A stretch of DNA of 64,000 nt, taken from an uncultured Planctomycetota bacterium. Lineage in GTDB: Bacteria; Planctomycetota; UBA1135; GCA-002686595. The stretch lies in contig CAIYPP010000113.1 in assembly GCA_903928115.1 (NCBI GenBank), positions 1 to 64,000 on the forward strand. Reading direction: 5' to 3'. Numbering within the stretch: position 1 is the stretch's first letter; each line of letters opens with the position of its first letter. The position numbers were made by a program, and so were the translations under genes. The notes beneath the pieces were generated by a model. That model searched no databases. It was not told the DNA's origin and saw only the letters and a program-made list of their open reading frames with translations. Shown in pieces: positions 52,555 through 60,493 of the stretch.

Positions 52555-53421
52555 ATGAGCTCCCAAGCCCCTGGCGCCGGCAGCGGCGCGCCCAAGTCGA
52601 AGGTCTTCGTCGAGGGCCGCTACCGCAAGCTGTGCCGCGACCTGCCCCAGACCGTGTTCTTCTGCCCGGACTGCAAGGGTCACCCGCGGCGCCGGCGCGG
52701 CTGTGCGCGCTGCGAGGGCTTCGGGAAGCTCACGCGCGACTCGGTGCAAGAGCTCGTCGGCTGGGTGCTCGGCTCCGCGTTCAAGACGCGCAAGAACAAG
52801 TTTCACGGCGCGGGCCGCGAAGATGTCAATGTGCGCATGCTCGGCAGCGGTCGCCCGTTCGTGGTGGAGCTGCTCGGCCCCAAGTGCTTCGACGTCGACC
52901 TCGCCGCGTGCGAGGCCGAGATCAACCGCCGCAACGAGGGACGCCTCGAGGTGCTGGGATTGCACTGGACGGAGAAGTCGCGCGTGGCGCTGCTCAAGGA
53001 GGAGAAGCACGCGAAGGAGTACCGCGCGCTGGTCCGCGCGCAGGCGCCGCTCGATCCCGCACGGGTCGCGGCGCTCGTCGGCCCGCGGCGTGCGATCGTT
53101 CAGAAGACACCCGAGCGCGTCGCGCACCGCCGCGCGGACATGGATCGCGAGCGCTGGATCGAGATCGTGAAGGCCGAGCCCACGACGCCGGCCGAAGACG
53201 GTTCGCCGCAGTTCGAGCTCGTGGTTCGCGCGCAGCACGGCACCTACGTCAAAGAAGCGATCAGCGGCGAGGACGGCATGACGCGGCCTTCGATCACCGA
53301 GCTCGTGGGCACGCCCTGCGAGTGCGCGGAGCTCGACGTGCTCGCGATCCTCGGCACGGAAGGGGAGGCGGCGGAGGTGCGTCGACCCGAGCCCGCGTTC
53401 GGCGCGTTTCTCGACGAATGA
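52555..53421 (+). CDS. pus10: tRNA pseudouridine synthase Pus10, short form
   Basis: The 288-residue protein has the Pus10 catalytic core. FHGAGREDVNVRMLGSGRPFVVEL contains the catalytic Asp90 in GRED, and later KTPERVAHRRADM, GTYVKEAISGEDGMTRPSITELVG and the C-terminal CAELDVL are core segments. Known archaeal Pus10 makes pseudouridine 54/55 in tRNA. The usual large N-terminal THUMP-type accessory region is almost missing; only a CPDC/CARC zinc knuckle (Cys37, Cys40, Cys50, Cys53) precedes the core. GAGAGG 8 bases before ATG 52555 supports the start. Its stop overlaps the next start in ATGA. Confidence 0.82.
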   Translation: MSSQAPGAGSGAPKSKVFVEGRYRKLCRDLPQTVFFCPDCKGHPRRRRGCARCEGFGKLTRDSVQELVGWVLGSAFKTRKNKFHGAGREDVNVRMLGSGRPFVVELLGPKCFDVDLAACEAEINRRNEGRLEVLGLHWTEKSRVALLKEEKHAKEYRALVRAQAPLDPARVAALVGPRRAIVQKTPERVAHRRADMDRERWIEIVKAEPTTPAEDGSPQFELVVRAQHGTYVKEAISGEDGMTRPSITELVGTPCECAELDVLAILGTEGEAAEVRRPEPAFGAFLDE

Positions 53422-54413
53422 GCGCGGTCGCGCCCGAGCCCGAGGCTGCCGCGCGCGCCCGCGAGTGGGGCGTGCTCTCGCTCGCGCTCGCGTTGTCGGC
53501 AGCGCTCTCGTGGGCGCGGATCGAGTTCAACGAGATCTATCGGCCCGGGGCGCTCGAGAACGTCGCAGGCATCGATCCGCGGGGCGCCGCGGAGCCCTTC
53601 GCGCACCGCGTGCTCGTCCCGCGGACGATTCGCTTTATCGTCGAGAACCTCGCACCGTTCGCGACGCCGCTCGCGGTGTTCCGGGTGTTCGACGCACTCT
53701 TCGTTTTCGCTGCGTTCCTCGCGACGCGTCGTCTGGGGCGTGAGACGCTGGGTTCGCGTGAGCGGGGAGACGGCGCTGGCTGGCGACTCTTCCCCTTGCT
53801 CGGTGTGCACTACGTTCTCTCTCGGGAATATCCGTTCTGGTACGCGTGGGACATGGCCTCCGTCGCGGTGTTCGCGTGGGGGCTCGTCTTCTTGCGGCGC
53901 GGCGCGTGGGCGGCGTACTACCCGCTGTTCGTGCTCGGCACGTTCAATCGCGAGACGACGTGTTTTCTCACGTTTGCGTTCCTCTTCACGCGCTTTGGCT
54001 CGATGCCACGCACGAAGCTCGCGCTGCACTGCGCGGCGCAGCTTCTCTTGTGGCTCGCGGTGAAGTGGTGGTTGCGCGAGCTCTTTCGACGCCAGCCCGG
54101 CGATGTGTATCAGTCCGTGTGGCGCGAGAACGCCGAGTCTCTCGCCGATCCGGCGATGTGGCGTTGGTATCTGATGGCTTTTGGCGGGCTCTGGCTCGTC
54201 TTGCCCTTCGTCTGGCACCGCATCGCCGATCGCTGGCTGCGCGCCGTCGTCTGCATCGTGCCGTTCTTTGCGCTCGGGATGTTCTTCGCGGGTGTGTGGA
54301 GCGAGCTGCGCATCTGGGGCGAGCTCGTGCCCGTGGTGCTGCTCGCCGTGCTCGCCGGGCTGCTTCCCCGAGAGCCACCCGCTGCCACAAACGCTGCGTT
54401 CCGTACACAATAG
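53418..54413 (+). CDS. Polytopic membrane protein of unknown function
   Basis: The 331-residue protein has about eight to nine membrane helices (WGVLSLALALSAALSW, AVFRVFDALFVFAAFLA, AVAVFAWGLVFL, YYPLFVLGTF, FLTFAFLFTRF, LVLPFVWHRI, CIVPFFALGMFFAGVW, LVPVVLLAVLAGLL). Acidic and aromatic residues sit in the early loop (EIYRPGALENV; HRVLVPRTIRFI), and NRETTCF is a recognisable short motif in glycosyltransferase-like membrane proteins. Function unknown. ATG 53418 overlaps the pus10 stop, so it is coupled to it. Confidence 0.6.
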   Translation: MSAVAPEPEAAARAREWGVLSLALALSAALSWARIEFNEIYRPGALENVAGIDPRGAAEPFAHRVLVPRTIRFIVENLAPFATPLAVFRVFDALFVFAAFLATRRLGRETLGSRERGDGAGWRLFPLLGVHYVLSREYPFWYAWDMASVAVFAWGLVFLRRGAWAAYYPLFVLGTFNRETTCFLTFAFLFTRFGSMPRTKLALHCAAQLLLWLAVKWWLRELFRRQPGDVYQSVWRENAESLADPAMWRWYLMAFGGLWLVLPFVWHRIADRWLRAVVCIVPFFALGMFFAGVWSELRIWGELVPVVLLAVLAGLLPREPPAATNAAFRTQ

Positions 54414-54417
54414 AAGC

Positions 54418-57114
54418 ATGGGAATCCGTTTCGCGGCGCTTTGCATGCTCGTTCTGACCGCGGGTTGCGCTCGCGAGGACCTACCCCTCTTGCGCGCTTC
54501 CGCTCGCGTCGAGGGCCTCCTGATCGATCCGCAGATCGCAGCTCGCTCGCTGCCCGCGCCGACGGAGCATCGGCTGGGCGAAGGCAACGAGGCGGAGAAC
54601 AAAGCCGCGCGCAAGCGCTGGTTCGCCGAGCTGCATCGCGCGGCCCCCGACGTCGACTGGAAGGCGATCGAGCGTGCGAATGGCGTTGCCGAAATGGAGC
54701 GACGCAACTCGCTGGCGCTCAGCGGCGTGAACCTGCTCGTCGCGAATCCGTGGAGCGAGGTCGGCAGCAAGAATCAGGCGGGACGCATGATGTGCGCGAC
54801 GCTCGGGCCCGACGGAACGAAGCTCTATGCGGGCTCGGCGCTCGGCGGAGTGTGGCGCGCGAACTACGGCGGGAGCGGCTGGACTCCGCTCGGCGACAAC
54901 CTCTACGGCGGCGTGAGCGAGATCGTCGTTCTGCCCGGCGAGACCGCGGGGGCGCCGGAGGTCCTCGTGTGCGCCAACTCGTCGCTCGGGCTGCGAGTGA
55001 CGCGCGACCAAGGGCAGACGTGGGAGACGCCGACGGGGCTCACGGGCATGACCTCGGTACGCGAGCTCCGCGTCCTCGCGAATGCGCAGCGCTCGGTGTT
55101 GGTCTGGGCCCAGACCAACCTCGGAGGCAACGTACCGGCGCTGTTCGTCTCGAACGACTACGCGCGCACCTTCACGAAGCGCTTCCAGATGAGCACGGCG
55201 GGCAACTCGGACGCGTGGGTACCGCGGACGGGTGCGCTCGCGGCTTCCAACATCTTCGTCGCGCATCGCGGCCAGCTCTTCCGTTCGACCGACGCGGGCT
55301 TCACTTTCGCTCCGCTCGCGACGCTCGACGCTTCTGCGAGCGACGCGACGCTCACAGGGAGCGAGGCGGGTGCGCCGACCTTGTACGTCGCGCTCTCGAA
55401 CAACGGTTGGAAGCTCTACCGCTCCGACGACGCGGGTCAGAGCGCGCAGCAGGTTCACGTGCCGACCGACTATTGGGGCGAGCTGTGCGCATCGACGGTC
55501 AACTCGCAGGTTGTGCTGTACGGCGGAGTCGAGGCGTTTCGCTCCACGAACGGCGGCGCGAGCTTCACGAAGCTCAACAACTGGGGCGACTACTACGGCG
55601 ACCCGGTGAACAAGCTGCACGCCGACACGATGGGCATCTACGCATGGCCCGATGCGCAGTCGCCGAGCGGGGAGAGTGTTTTTTACTGCATGGACGGCGG
55701 GATCTGGCGCAGCACGGCGGGCGGCGCGAGCCCGCTCAACTGGGGCCTCGTCGGGCTCGGCGTCAGCCAGTACTACTCGACGTTGACTTCGGCGACGAAA
55801 CCCAACCTCGTGCTCGCCGGATCGCAGGATCAGGGCTATCAGCGCGGCATCGTCCAAGCTCCGCTCGCGAGCGGACCGTCGACGAACTTCAACCAGCTGA
55901 TCAGCGGCGACTACGGGCACCTCACATCGTCCGACGGCACGCACGCGGTAGTGTTCAGCAACTACCCCGGCTTCACGCTGGTGCAGGAAGGTCAGTCGAG
56001 CCCGGCGCTCACCGGCTACATCGACTTTCCGGTTGGGTCGAACCATTTGTGGCTCCCGCCCGTCGTGGCAGACCCGCTCGTGGCCACGAGTTACTTCTTG
56101 TGCGCGGAGAAGCTCTATCGTTTCGACCGGACGGCGCCGGGCACTTGGACGCACACGTTCCACTCCTCGCAGGACTTTGCGGCCGGTACCGCAAACTACC
56201 TGACGGCGCTCGCGTTCGCGCCGAGCGATGCGCAGCGCGCGTTCGCAGCCGATGACGTCGGGCGGCTGTGGTGGTCCGCGGACCACGGCACGACTTGGAC
56301 CCAGTCCGTTGGCAACGCGCCGAACGAGCATTACTTCTATGGCAACGCGCTCGCGGTGCATCCGACGAACGCGCTCGAGGCGGTGGTCGCGGGCTCGGGC
56401 TACAGCACGGCGGGAGTGCGCCGCACGCTCGACGGCGGCGCGACGTGGAGCGCGCTCACGACGGGTCTGCCCGCGACGATGGTCTACGACGTCGTCTACG
56501 CGCGCGACGGAAGCGGAGACCTCTACGCCGCGTGCGAAGCGGGTCCGTATCGCTTCGATCGCGCCGCCGCGCAGTGGACGCCGATCTCCGCGGGACGCGC
56601 GCCGATCACGCTCTACTGGTCGGTCGAGTTCGTGGGCACCGACCTCGTTCGCTTCGGGACCTATGGCCGCGGAATCTGGGATTACCGCATTCCGCAGCCG
56701 GTGGTGGCGCAGACCTACTGCTCCGCCAAGATGAACTCTGCGCTGTGCGTGCCCTCGATCGGCTTCAGCGGCGCGCCCTCCACGAGCGGCACCGCGCCGT
56801 TCCTCGTGACCGCGAGCCTCGTGATGGCTCAAAAGAGTGGCCTTCTCTTCTATGGGTATCAGCCGCATGCCGGTGCGTACCAAGGCGGCACGATGTGCGT
56901 GCGCGCGCCGATTCGACGGCTGGGCGTGCAGAACTCCGGCGGCGGTATCTCCTGCACGGGGACCTACAGCACCGACATGAACGCTGTGATCCGCGCGGGG
57001 ACCGATGTGCAGCTCGTGAGCGGTGCGACGGTCTACTGCCAGTATTGGTATCGCGACCCCGCAGACCCGTGGAACACGGGCCTCACGGACGCGCTCGAGT
57101 TCCAGATCCCCTGA
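54418..57114 (+). CDS. BNR/sortilin-type beta-propeller lipoprotein with Cys-rich C-terminal domain
   Basis: The 898-residue product has a lipoprotein signal (LCMLVLTAGC, Cys17). It has a long propeller of BNR/sortilin-like blades (SEVGSKNQAGRMMCATLG start; VTRDQGQTWETPT; RSTNGGASFTKLNNWG; WSADHGTTWTQS; RTLDGGATWSAL). A C-terminal domain of about 130 residues follows (YCSAKMNSALCVPSIGFSGAPS, later TMCVRAPIRRLG and the CQYWYRDPADPWNTGLTDALEF end). I know this type of C-terminal domain from secreted proteins of planctomycete relatives, which is part of the taxonomic inference. A surface-exposed binding role is likely; no catalytic site is evident. Confidence 0.78.
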   Translation: MGIRFAALCMLVLTAGCAREDLPLLRASARVEGLLIDPQIAARSLPAPTEHRLGEGNEAENKAARKRWFAELHRAAPDVDWKAIERANGVAEMERRNSLALSGVNLLVANPWSEVGSKNQAGRMMCATLGPDGTKLYAGSALGGVWRANYGGSGWTPLGDNLYGGVSEIVVLPGETAGAPEVLVCANSSLGLRVTRDQGQTWETPTGLTGMTSVRELRVLANAQRSVLVWAQTNLGGNVPALFVSNDYARTFTKRFQMSTAGNSDAWVPRTGALAASNIFVAHRGQLFRSTDAGFTFAPLATLDASASDATLTGSEAGAPTLYVALSNNGWKLYRSDDAGQSAQQVHVPTDYWGELCASTVNSQVVLYGGVEAFRSTNGGASFTKLNNWGDYYGDPVNKLHADTMGIYAWPDAQSPSGESVFYCMDGGIWRSTAGGASPLNWGLVGLGVSQYYSTLTSATKPNLVLAGSQDQGYQRGIVQAPLASGPSTNFNQLISGDYGHLTSSDGTHAVVFSNYPGFTLVQEGQSSPALTGYIDFPVGSNHLWLPPVVADPLVATSYFLCAEKLYRFDRTAPGTWTHTFHSSQDFAAGTANYLTALAFAPSDAQRAFAADDVGRLWWSADHGTTWTQSVGNAPNEHYFYGNALAVHPTNALEAVVAGSGYSTAGVRRTLDGGATWSALTTGLPATMVYDVVYARDGSGDLYAACEAGPYRFDRAAAQWTPISAGRAPITLYWSVEFVGTDLVRFGTYGRGIWDYRIPQPVVAQTYCSAKMNSALCVPSIGFSGAPSTSGTAPFLVTASLVMAQKSGLLFYGYQPHAGAYQGGTMCVRAPIRRLGVQNSGGGISCTGTYSTDMNAVIRAGTDVQLVSGATVYCQYWYRDPADPWNTGLTDALEFQIP

Positions 57115-57117
57115 AGT

Positions 57118-58698
57118 TCAGCGTGCGAGCGCGCGTTCGAGCAGCTCGAGCACGGCGCGCGAGGTCTCGAACGGACGATGCTTCTCGAGGGCGCTCCTCG
57201 TCGCCTCATCGAGCGCACGCGTCGCGAGGATCTCCGCCGCGAGCAGGCGGCGCTGGCACGGTGCCGCCATGTTCAGCCACTTCGCGATCAACTCGGACGA
57301 AGCGAGCGCTTCCATCTCGCGCCGATCGTTCTCGCGCTCGACCTGATCGACGTAGCCCAAGCCCGCGAGTGCCGCGAGGCCCGCGTCGTCGACCTTCATC
57401 GTGCCGTGGATGCCGCTCGAGAGCCGCTCCTGCGCGAGCTTGCGCAGTCGCTCGACGACTTCAGGATGTTGCGCTGCGACGTTGCGCCGCTGGTGCGGAT
57501 CCTCGCGCAGGTGGAAGAGCTCGATCTGTAGCTGCTCTCCGCACTCGCCCTCGGCCGTCGGAAGGATCAGCGACCAGCCGTCGGCGTCGAGGACGGTGGT
57601 GTTGAAGCGCGTGAAGCTGAACGCCGTCTGCTTGCGCGCTCGGGAACCGTCGAGGTGCCGCAGCAGGCTCTCACCCTGAAGCCCGCCTGGCGTAGGCAGG
57701 TCGCACAGCTCGAGCAGCGTCGGAAACAGGTCGACGTTTTCCACGGGCGCCGACACGCGCTTTCCCGCGGGAATGCGCGGCCCCGCCAACACGATCGGCA
57801 CGTGCACGAGCTCGCGGTGCACCTGATTGCCGTGCGTCGGCATCAGCGTGTTCAGCAGGTTGGGCGTCTCGCCGCGCCGCAGCGCTTGTCCGCGCTGACC
57901 GTTGAGCAGCGCCACCTTCTCCCACAGCCCCTCGCCGTGGTCCGCCGCGATGACGACGAGCCCCTGTCCGAGGAGACCGGCCTTCTCGAACGCTGCGAGG
58001 AAGCGTCCGACGCGCGCGTCGGCCGAGCGGACTTCGTCGTCGTAGCCGCCGATCTCCTCCTTGATGCGCTCGATGCCGCCCTGCGGGTCTGCGAGCCCGA
58101 GCTCCGCCGCGACACGCGGCAGATAGTCCGCGCGATCGCCGGGGAGCAGGTCCTTCGCCTCGCGCCAGCGACGCTGACCTTCGGGCGCCAAGTACGGGTC
58201 GTGCGGCTCGGTGATGTGCACGTACGTGAAGCTGCGCTTCGCCTTGACGCCGTCGAACCACGCCTCGACCTCGCGTTCGTCGCCGTGCTCGGCGAGCTCG
58301 CGGTAGAGCTCGAAGCCGCGCTCGAACCCGTACTCGGGCTTGAGGATCGGGTTGGAGCGGAAGCCGGCGGTCGCCCAGCCCGCGCGCGCGAAGCTCTCGG
58401 CGAGCGTCGGCAGCTCCGCGGGGATGTCGAGGCGCTCCTTCGCGATGTAGCGGCCCGTCATCAGGGACACCATCGACGGGCTCGTGAACGACGCCTGCGA
58501 GACCGCGCTCTCGAACAGCGCGCCGCGCGCCGCGAGCGCATCGATCGTGGGGGAGGTCTCGCGCGGATAGCCCATGCACGAGAGGTGATCCGCCCGCAGC
58601 GTGTCGATCACGACGAACAGCACGTGCTGCGGCGGCTCGGGCTCGCCGCCGCAGGCGCCGAGGACGACGAGGAGCAGCCCGCCGAGGGAGCGCTTCAT
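57118..58698 (-). CDS. Sulfatase-fold lipoprotein with Thr nucleophile
   Basis: The 526-residue product has a lipobox (LLLVVLGAC, Cys16) and the alkaline-phosphatase/sulfatase fold. VLFVVIDTLRADHLSCMG supplies the first metal Asp, and VVIAADHGEGLWE and PTHGNQVHRELVHVP supply the later Asp/His ligands. At the sulfatase Cys-x-Pro-Ser-Arg site the sequence is TSPSMVSLMTG, with Thr72 in place of the formylglycine Cys and Met in place of Arg. It should therefore act more like Thr-dependent phosphohydrolase or transferase relatives. The last 150 residues are helical and unassigned. It converges on the propeller gene. Confidence 0.75.
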   Translation of the reverse strand: MKRSLGGLLLVVLGACGGEPEPPQHVLFVVIDTLRADHLSCMGYPRETSPTIDALAARGALFESAVSQASFTSPSMVSLMTGRYIAKERLDIPAELPTLAESFARAGWATAGFRSNPILKPEYGFERGFELYRELAEHGDEREVEAWFDGVKAKRSFTYVHITEPHDPYLAPEGQRRWREAKDLLPGDRADYLPRVAAELGLADPQGGIERIKEEIGGYDDEVRSADARVGRFLAAFEKAGLLGQGLVVIAADHGEGLWEKVALLNGQRGQALRRGETPNLLNTLMPTHGNQVHRELVHVPIVLAGPRIPAGKRVSAPVENVDLFPTLLELCDLPTPGGLQGESLLRHLDGSRARKQTAFSFTRFNTTVLDADGWSLILPTAEGECGEQLQIELFHLREDPHQRRNVAAQHPEVVERLRKLAQERLSSGIHGTMKVDDAGLAALAGLGYVDQVERENDRREMEALASSELIAKWLNMAAPCQRRLLAAEILATRALDEATRSALEKHRPFETSRAVLELLERALAR

Positions 58699-58738
58699 GC
58701 GCAGGGCACTCTAGCAGAGCGCGGCGCGATACCGCGGC

Positions 58739-59218
58739 TCACACGATCACGCCGAGGATCTCGGTCTCCATCACGAGCTTGCCCTCGACGTAGGCCTGCG
58801 CCGCGTACGTGAACATGCTCTGGCGCACGCGCATCGACTTCGCGACGAGGAGGAGCCGCGCGGGCGGCGTCACCACTCCGCGGAAGCGGGTCTCGTTGAG
58901 GCCGCCGAAGCCGACGAACTGGCTCGGATCCGTGGCGTGGAACGAGAGGAAGTGCCACGTCGCGAGCTGCGCAGCGGCCTCGAGCTGCAGCACGCCCGGG
59001 AAGATCGGTCGGCCCGGAATGTGGTCGGGCGCCCACCAGTCGTCCTTCGAGAGGTCCTTGAAGCCGACGAGCAGCGAGCGGTCCTCGGCGATGTGCAGGA
59101 TGCCGTCGAGCATCGCGAAGCGGTTGCGCTGCAGGCACAAGCGCCGCACCTCCTCGGCTCCGACGAGCACGCGCGAGAGGTCGAGCGACGCGAGGTCGAC
59201 GAGAGGCTGAGACGGCAC
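58739..59218 (-). CDS. FabZ/FabA-like hydroxyacyl-ACP dehydratase
   Basis: The 159-residue hot-dog-fold protein has a FabZ-type active site: DHIPGRPIFPGVLQLEA contains the catalytic His and Glu in the order HxxxG...PG...LE. FVGFGGLNETRFRG is the second FabZ-type strand. Canonical FabZ dehydrates 3-hydroxyacyl-ACP in fatty-acid synthesis. Neighbours here (sulfatase-fold lipoprotein, regulatory membrane protein) are not fatty-acid genes, so it may be a specialised paralogue. ATG 59218 is the likely start. Confidence 0.75.
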   Translation of the reverse strand: MPSQPLVDLASLDLSRVLVGAEEVRRLCLQRNRFAMLDGILHIAEDRSLLVGFKDLSKDDWWAPDHIPGRPIFPGVLQLEAAAQLATWHFLSFHATDPSQFVGFGGLNETRFRGVVTPPARLLLVAKSMRVRQSMFTYAAQAYVEGKLVMETEILGVIV

Positions 59219-59263
59219 GGGGGCTCCGACGGTGGGGGGGGACTTCGGGCGGTGGGAGGGCGC

Positions 59264-60403
59264 TCAGAGGCGCAGCTTCAGCACGACGGGCTCGCTGCGC
59301 GGCGCTTGGGGGTCGAACTCGACGCGGGCCTCGGCGTGGCCGTACTGGGCGTCGGTGGCCTGCAGTGAGAGGTCGCCCTTCACACCCGGCCCAATCCGGG
59401 CGAGTCCGTCGGGTCCGGTGGTGACGGAGAGCGCGCCGCTCGCGAGGCCCGAGGCCTCGATCAGGGCGCCGACGAGGCCGACGCCGTTCTCGTCGATGAC
59501 GCGGACCTCGAGCGAGCCCATCGGAGGGACCATGAAGTCGCGCAGGTGCAGCGAAGGAGCGAGGAACGTGACGTCCTCGAGCGACGCGAGCGGGTTCTCG
59601 CGCGTCGCCACGCGCACGCGCCAGTCGCCGTCGGGTAGGCGCTCGAAGGCGAACGAGCCATCGGCCACGGTGCGGGACTCGCGCACGTCCGAGCCCGTGC
59701 GCGAGAGCGCGAAGACCGCGAGCCCTTCGACGGGCAGTCCGCGCGCGTCGACGACGCGCCCGGTGAGCGTCCCGCGCTCGTAGAGCTCGAGCGGGAAGAC
59801 GTGGTCGATGAGGTCGGGCTTGCGCAGCTCGATGTCGTGGGGGCGGCAGCCCCACTCGCCCGCTTCCGCGCGCACGGTGTAGCTGCCGAGCTGGATGTCC
59901 GAGGCGAGCAGCATGGTCGAGTTCTCGACTTCGATGCGGCGTGCGCGCGCGTGCTCGGCCCCGATGCGGAACGGAGCTGGCTCCAAGACGAGCGTCCAGC
60001 GCGTCGGCAGCGCAGCTCCCGACTTGGTGACGAGGTGCGCTTCGATCCGTCCGAGCCCGGCGAAGCGCGTCGGGTCTTGGAGCTCGCGGGGGTAGGCCGG
60101 GAGCGGCCGCGGCCCCTCGACGCCGACGCCGCTCGCCACGCGCGTCGCCTCGGGGTTTTCGAGCCGCGGCTCGGCGGCTGGCGCGCTCGTGGGAGGCGTC
60201 GCGACGGGCCCTGCCCCGGCTTCTTCAGGGTTCAGGAGCTTCCAGCCGACGAACAGCGCCCCGACGAGGCCCAGCACCGCCACCAGACCACCCGCGCGGG
60301 TCACACCGGCCCGCGTTGACAGTCGCGCGAAGGCACCACTACCCTGCGACCGGCGCGCGGCCACCGTCCGCGAAAACAGCGACTCCAAATCCTTGATCTT
60401 CAA
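59264..60403 (-). CDS. Membrane protein with carboxypeptidase-regulatory-like domains
   Basis: The product of about 379 residues has a basic N-terminus, one membrane helix (GGLVAVLGLVGALFVGWKLL, about residues 38-57), a Pro/Ala linker, and beta-sandwich repeats. The repeats include TLTGRVVDARGLPVEGLAVFALSRTG then RTVADGSFAFERLPDGDWRVRVA, and SLEVRVIDENGVGLVGALIEASG then TGPDGLARIGPG, which match carboxypeptidase regulatory-like (CarboxypepD_reg) domains. Such domains bind or stabilise partners outside the cell. The start is probably TTG 60403 (LKIKDLESLF); no Shine-Dalgarno is clear, so the exact start is uncertain. It diverges from the alkaline-phosphatase-family gene. Confidence 0.6.
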   Translation of the reverse strand: MKIKDLESLFSRTVAARRSQGSGAFARLSTRAGVTRAGGLVAVLGLVGALFVGWKLLNPEEAGAGPVATPPTSAPAAEPRLENPEATRVASGVGVEGPRPLPAYPRELQDPTRFAGLGRIEAHLVTKSGAALPTRWTLVLEPAPFRIGAEHARARRIEVENSTMLLASDIQLGSYTVRAEAGEWGCRPHDIELRKPDLIDHVFPLELYERGTLTGRVVDARGLPVEGLAVFALSRTGSDVRESRTVADGSFAFERLPDGDWRVRVATRENPLASLEDVTFLAPSLHLRDFMVPPMGSLEVRVIDENGVGLVGALIEASGLASGALSVTTGPDGLARIGPGVKGDLSLQATDAQYGHAEARVEFDPQAPRSEPVVLKLRL

Positions 60404-60493
60404 ATGCTTGCGGCGCGCACCGAACGTGCAGCGCGCGCCAGATCCTAGCCGCCCCACACCGTGCGGCAAGGGCGCCCACCCGAACTCCCGCCG

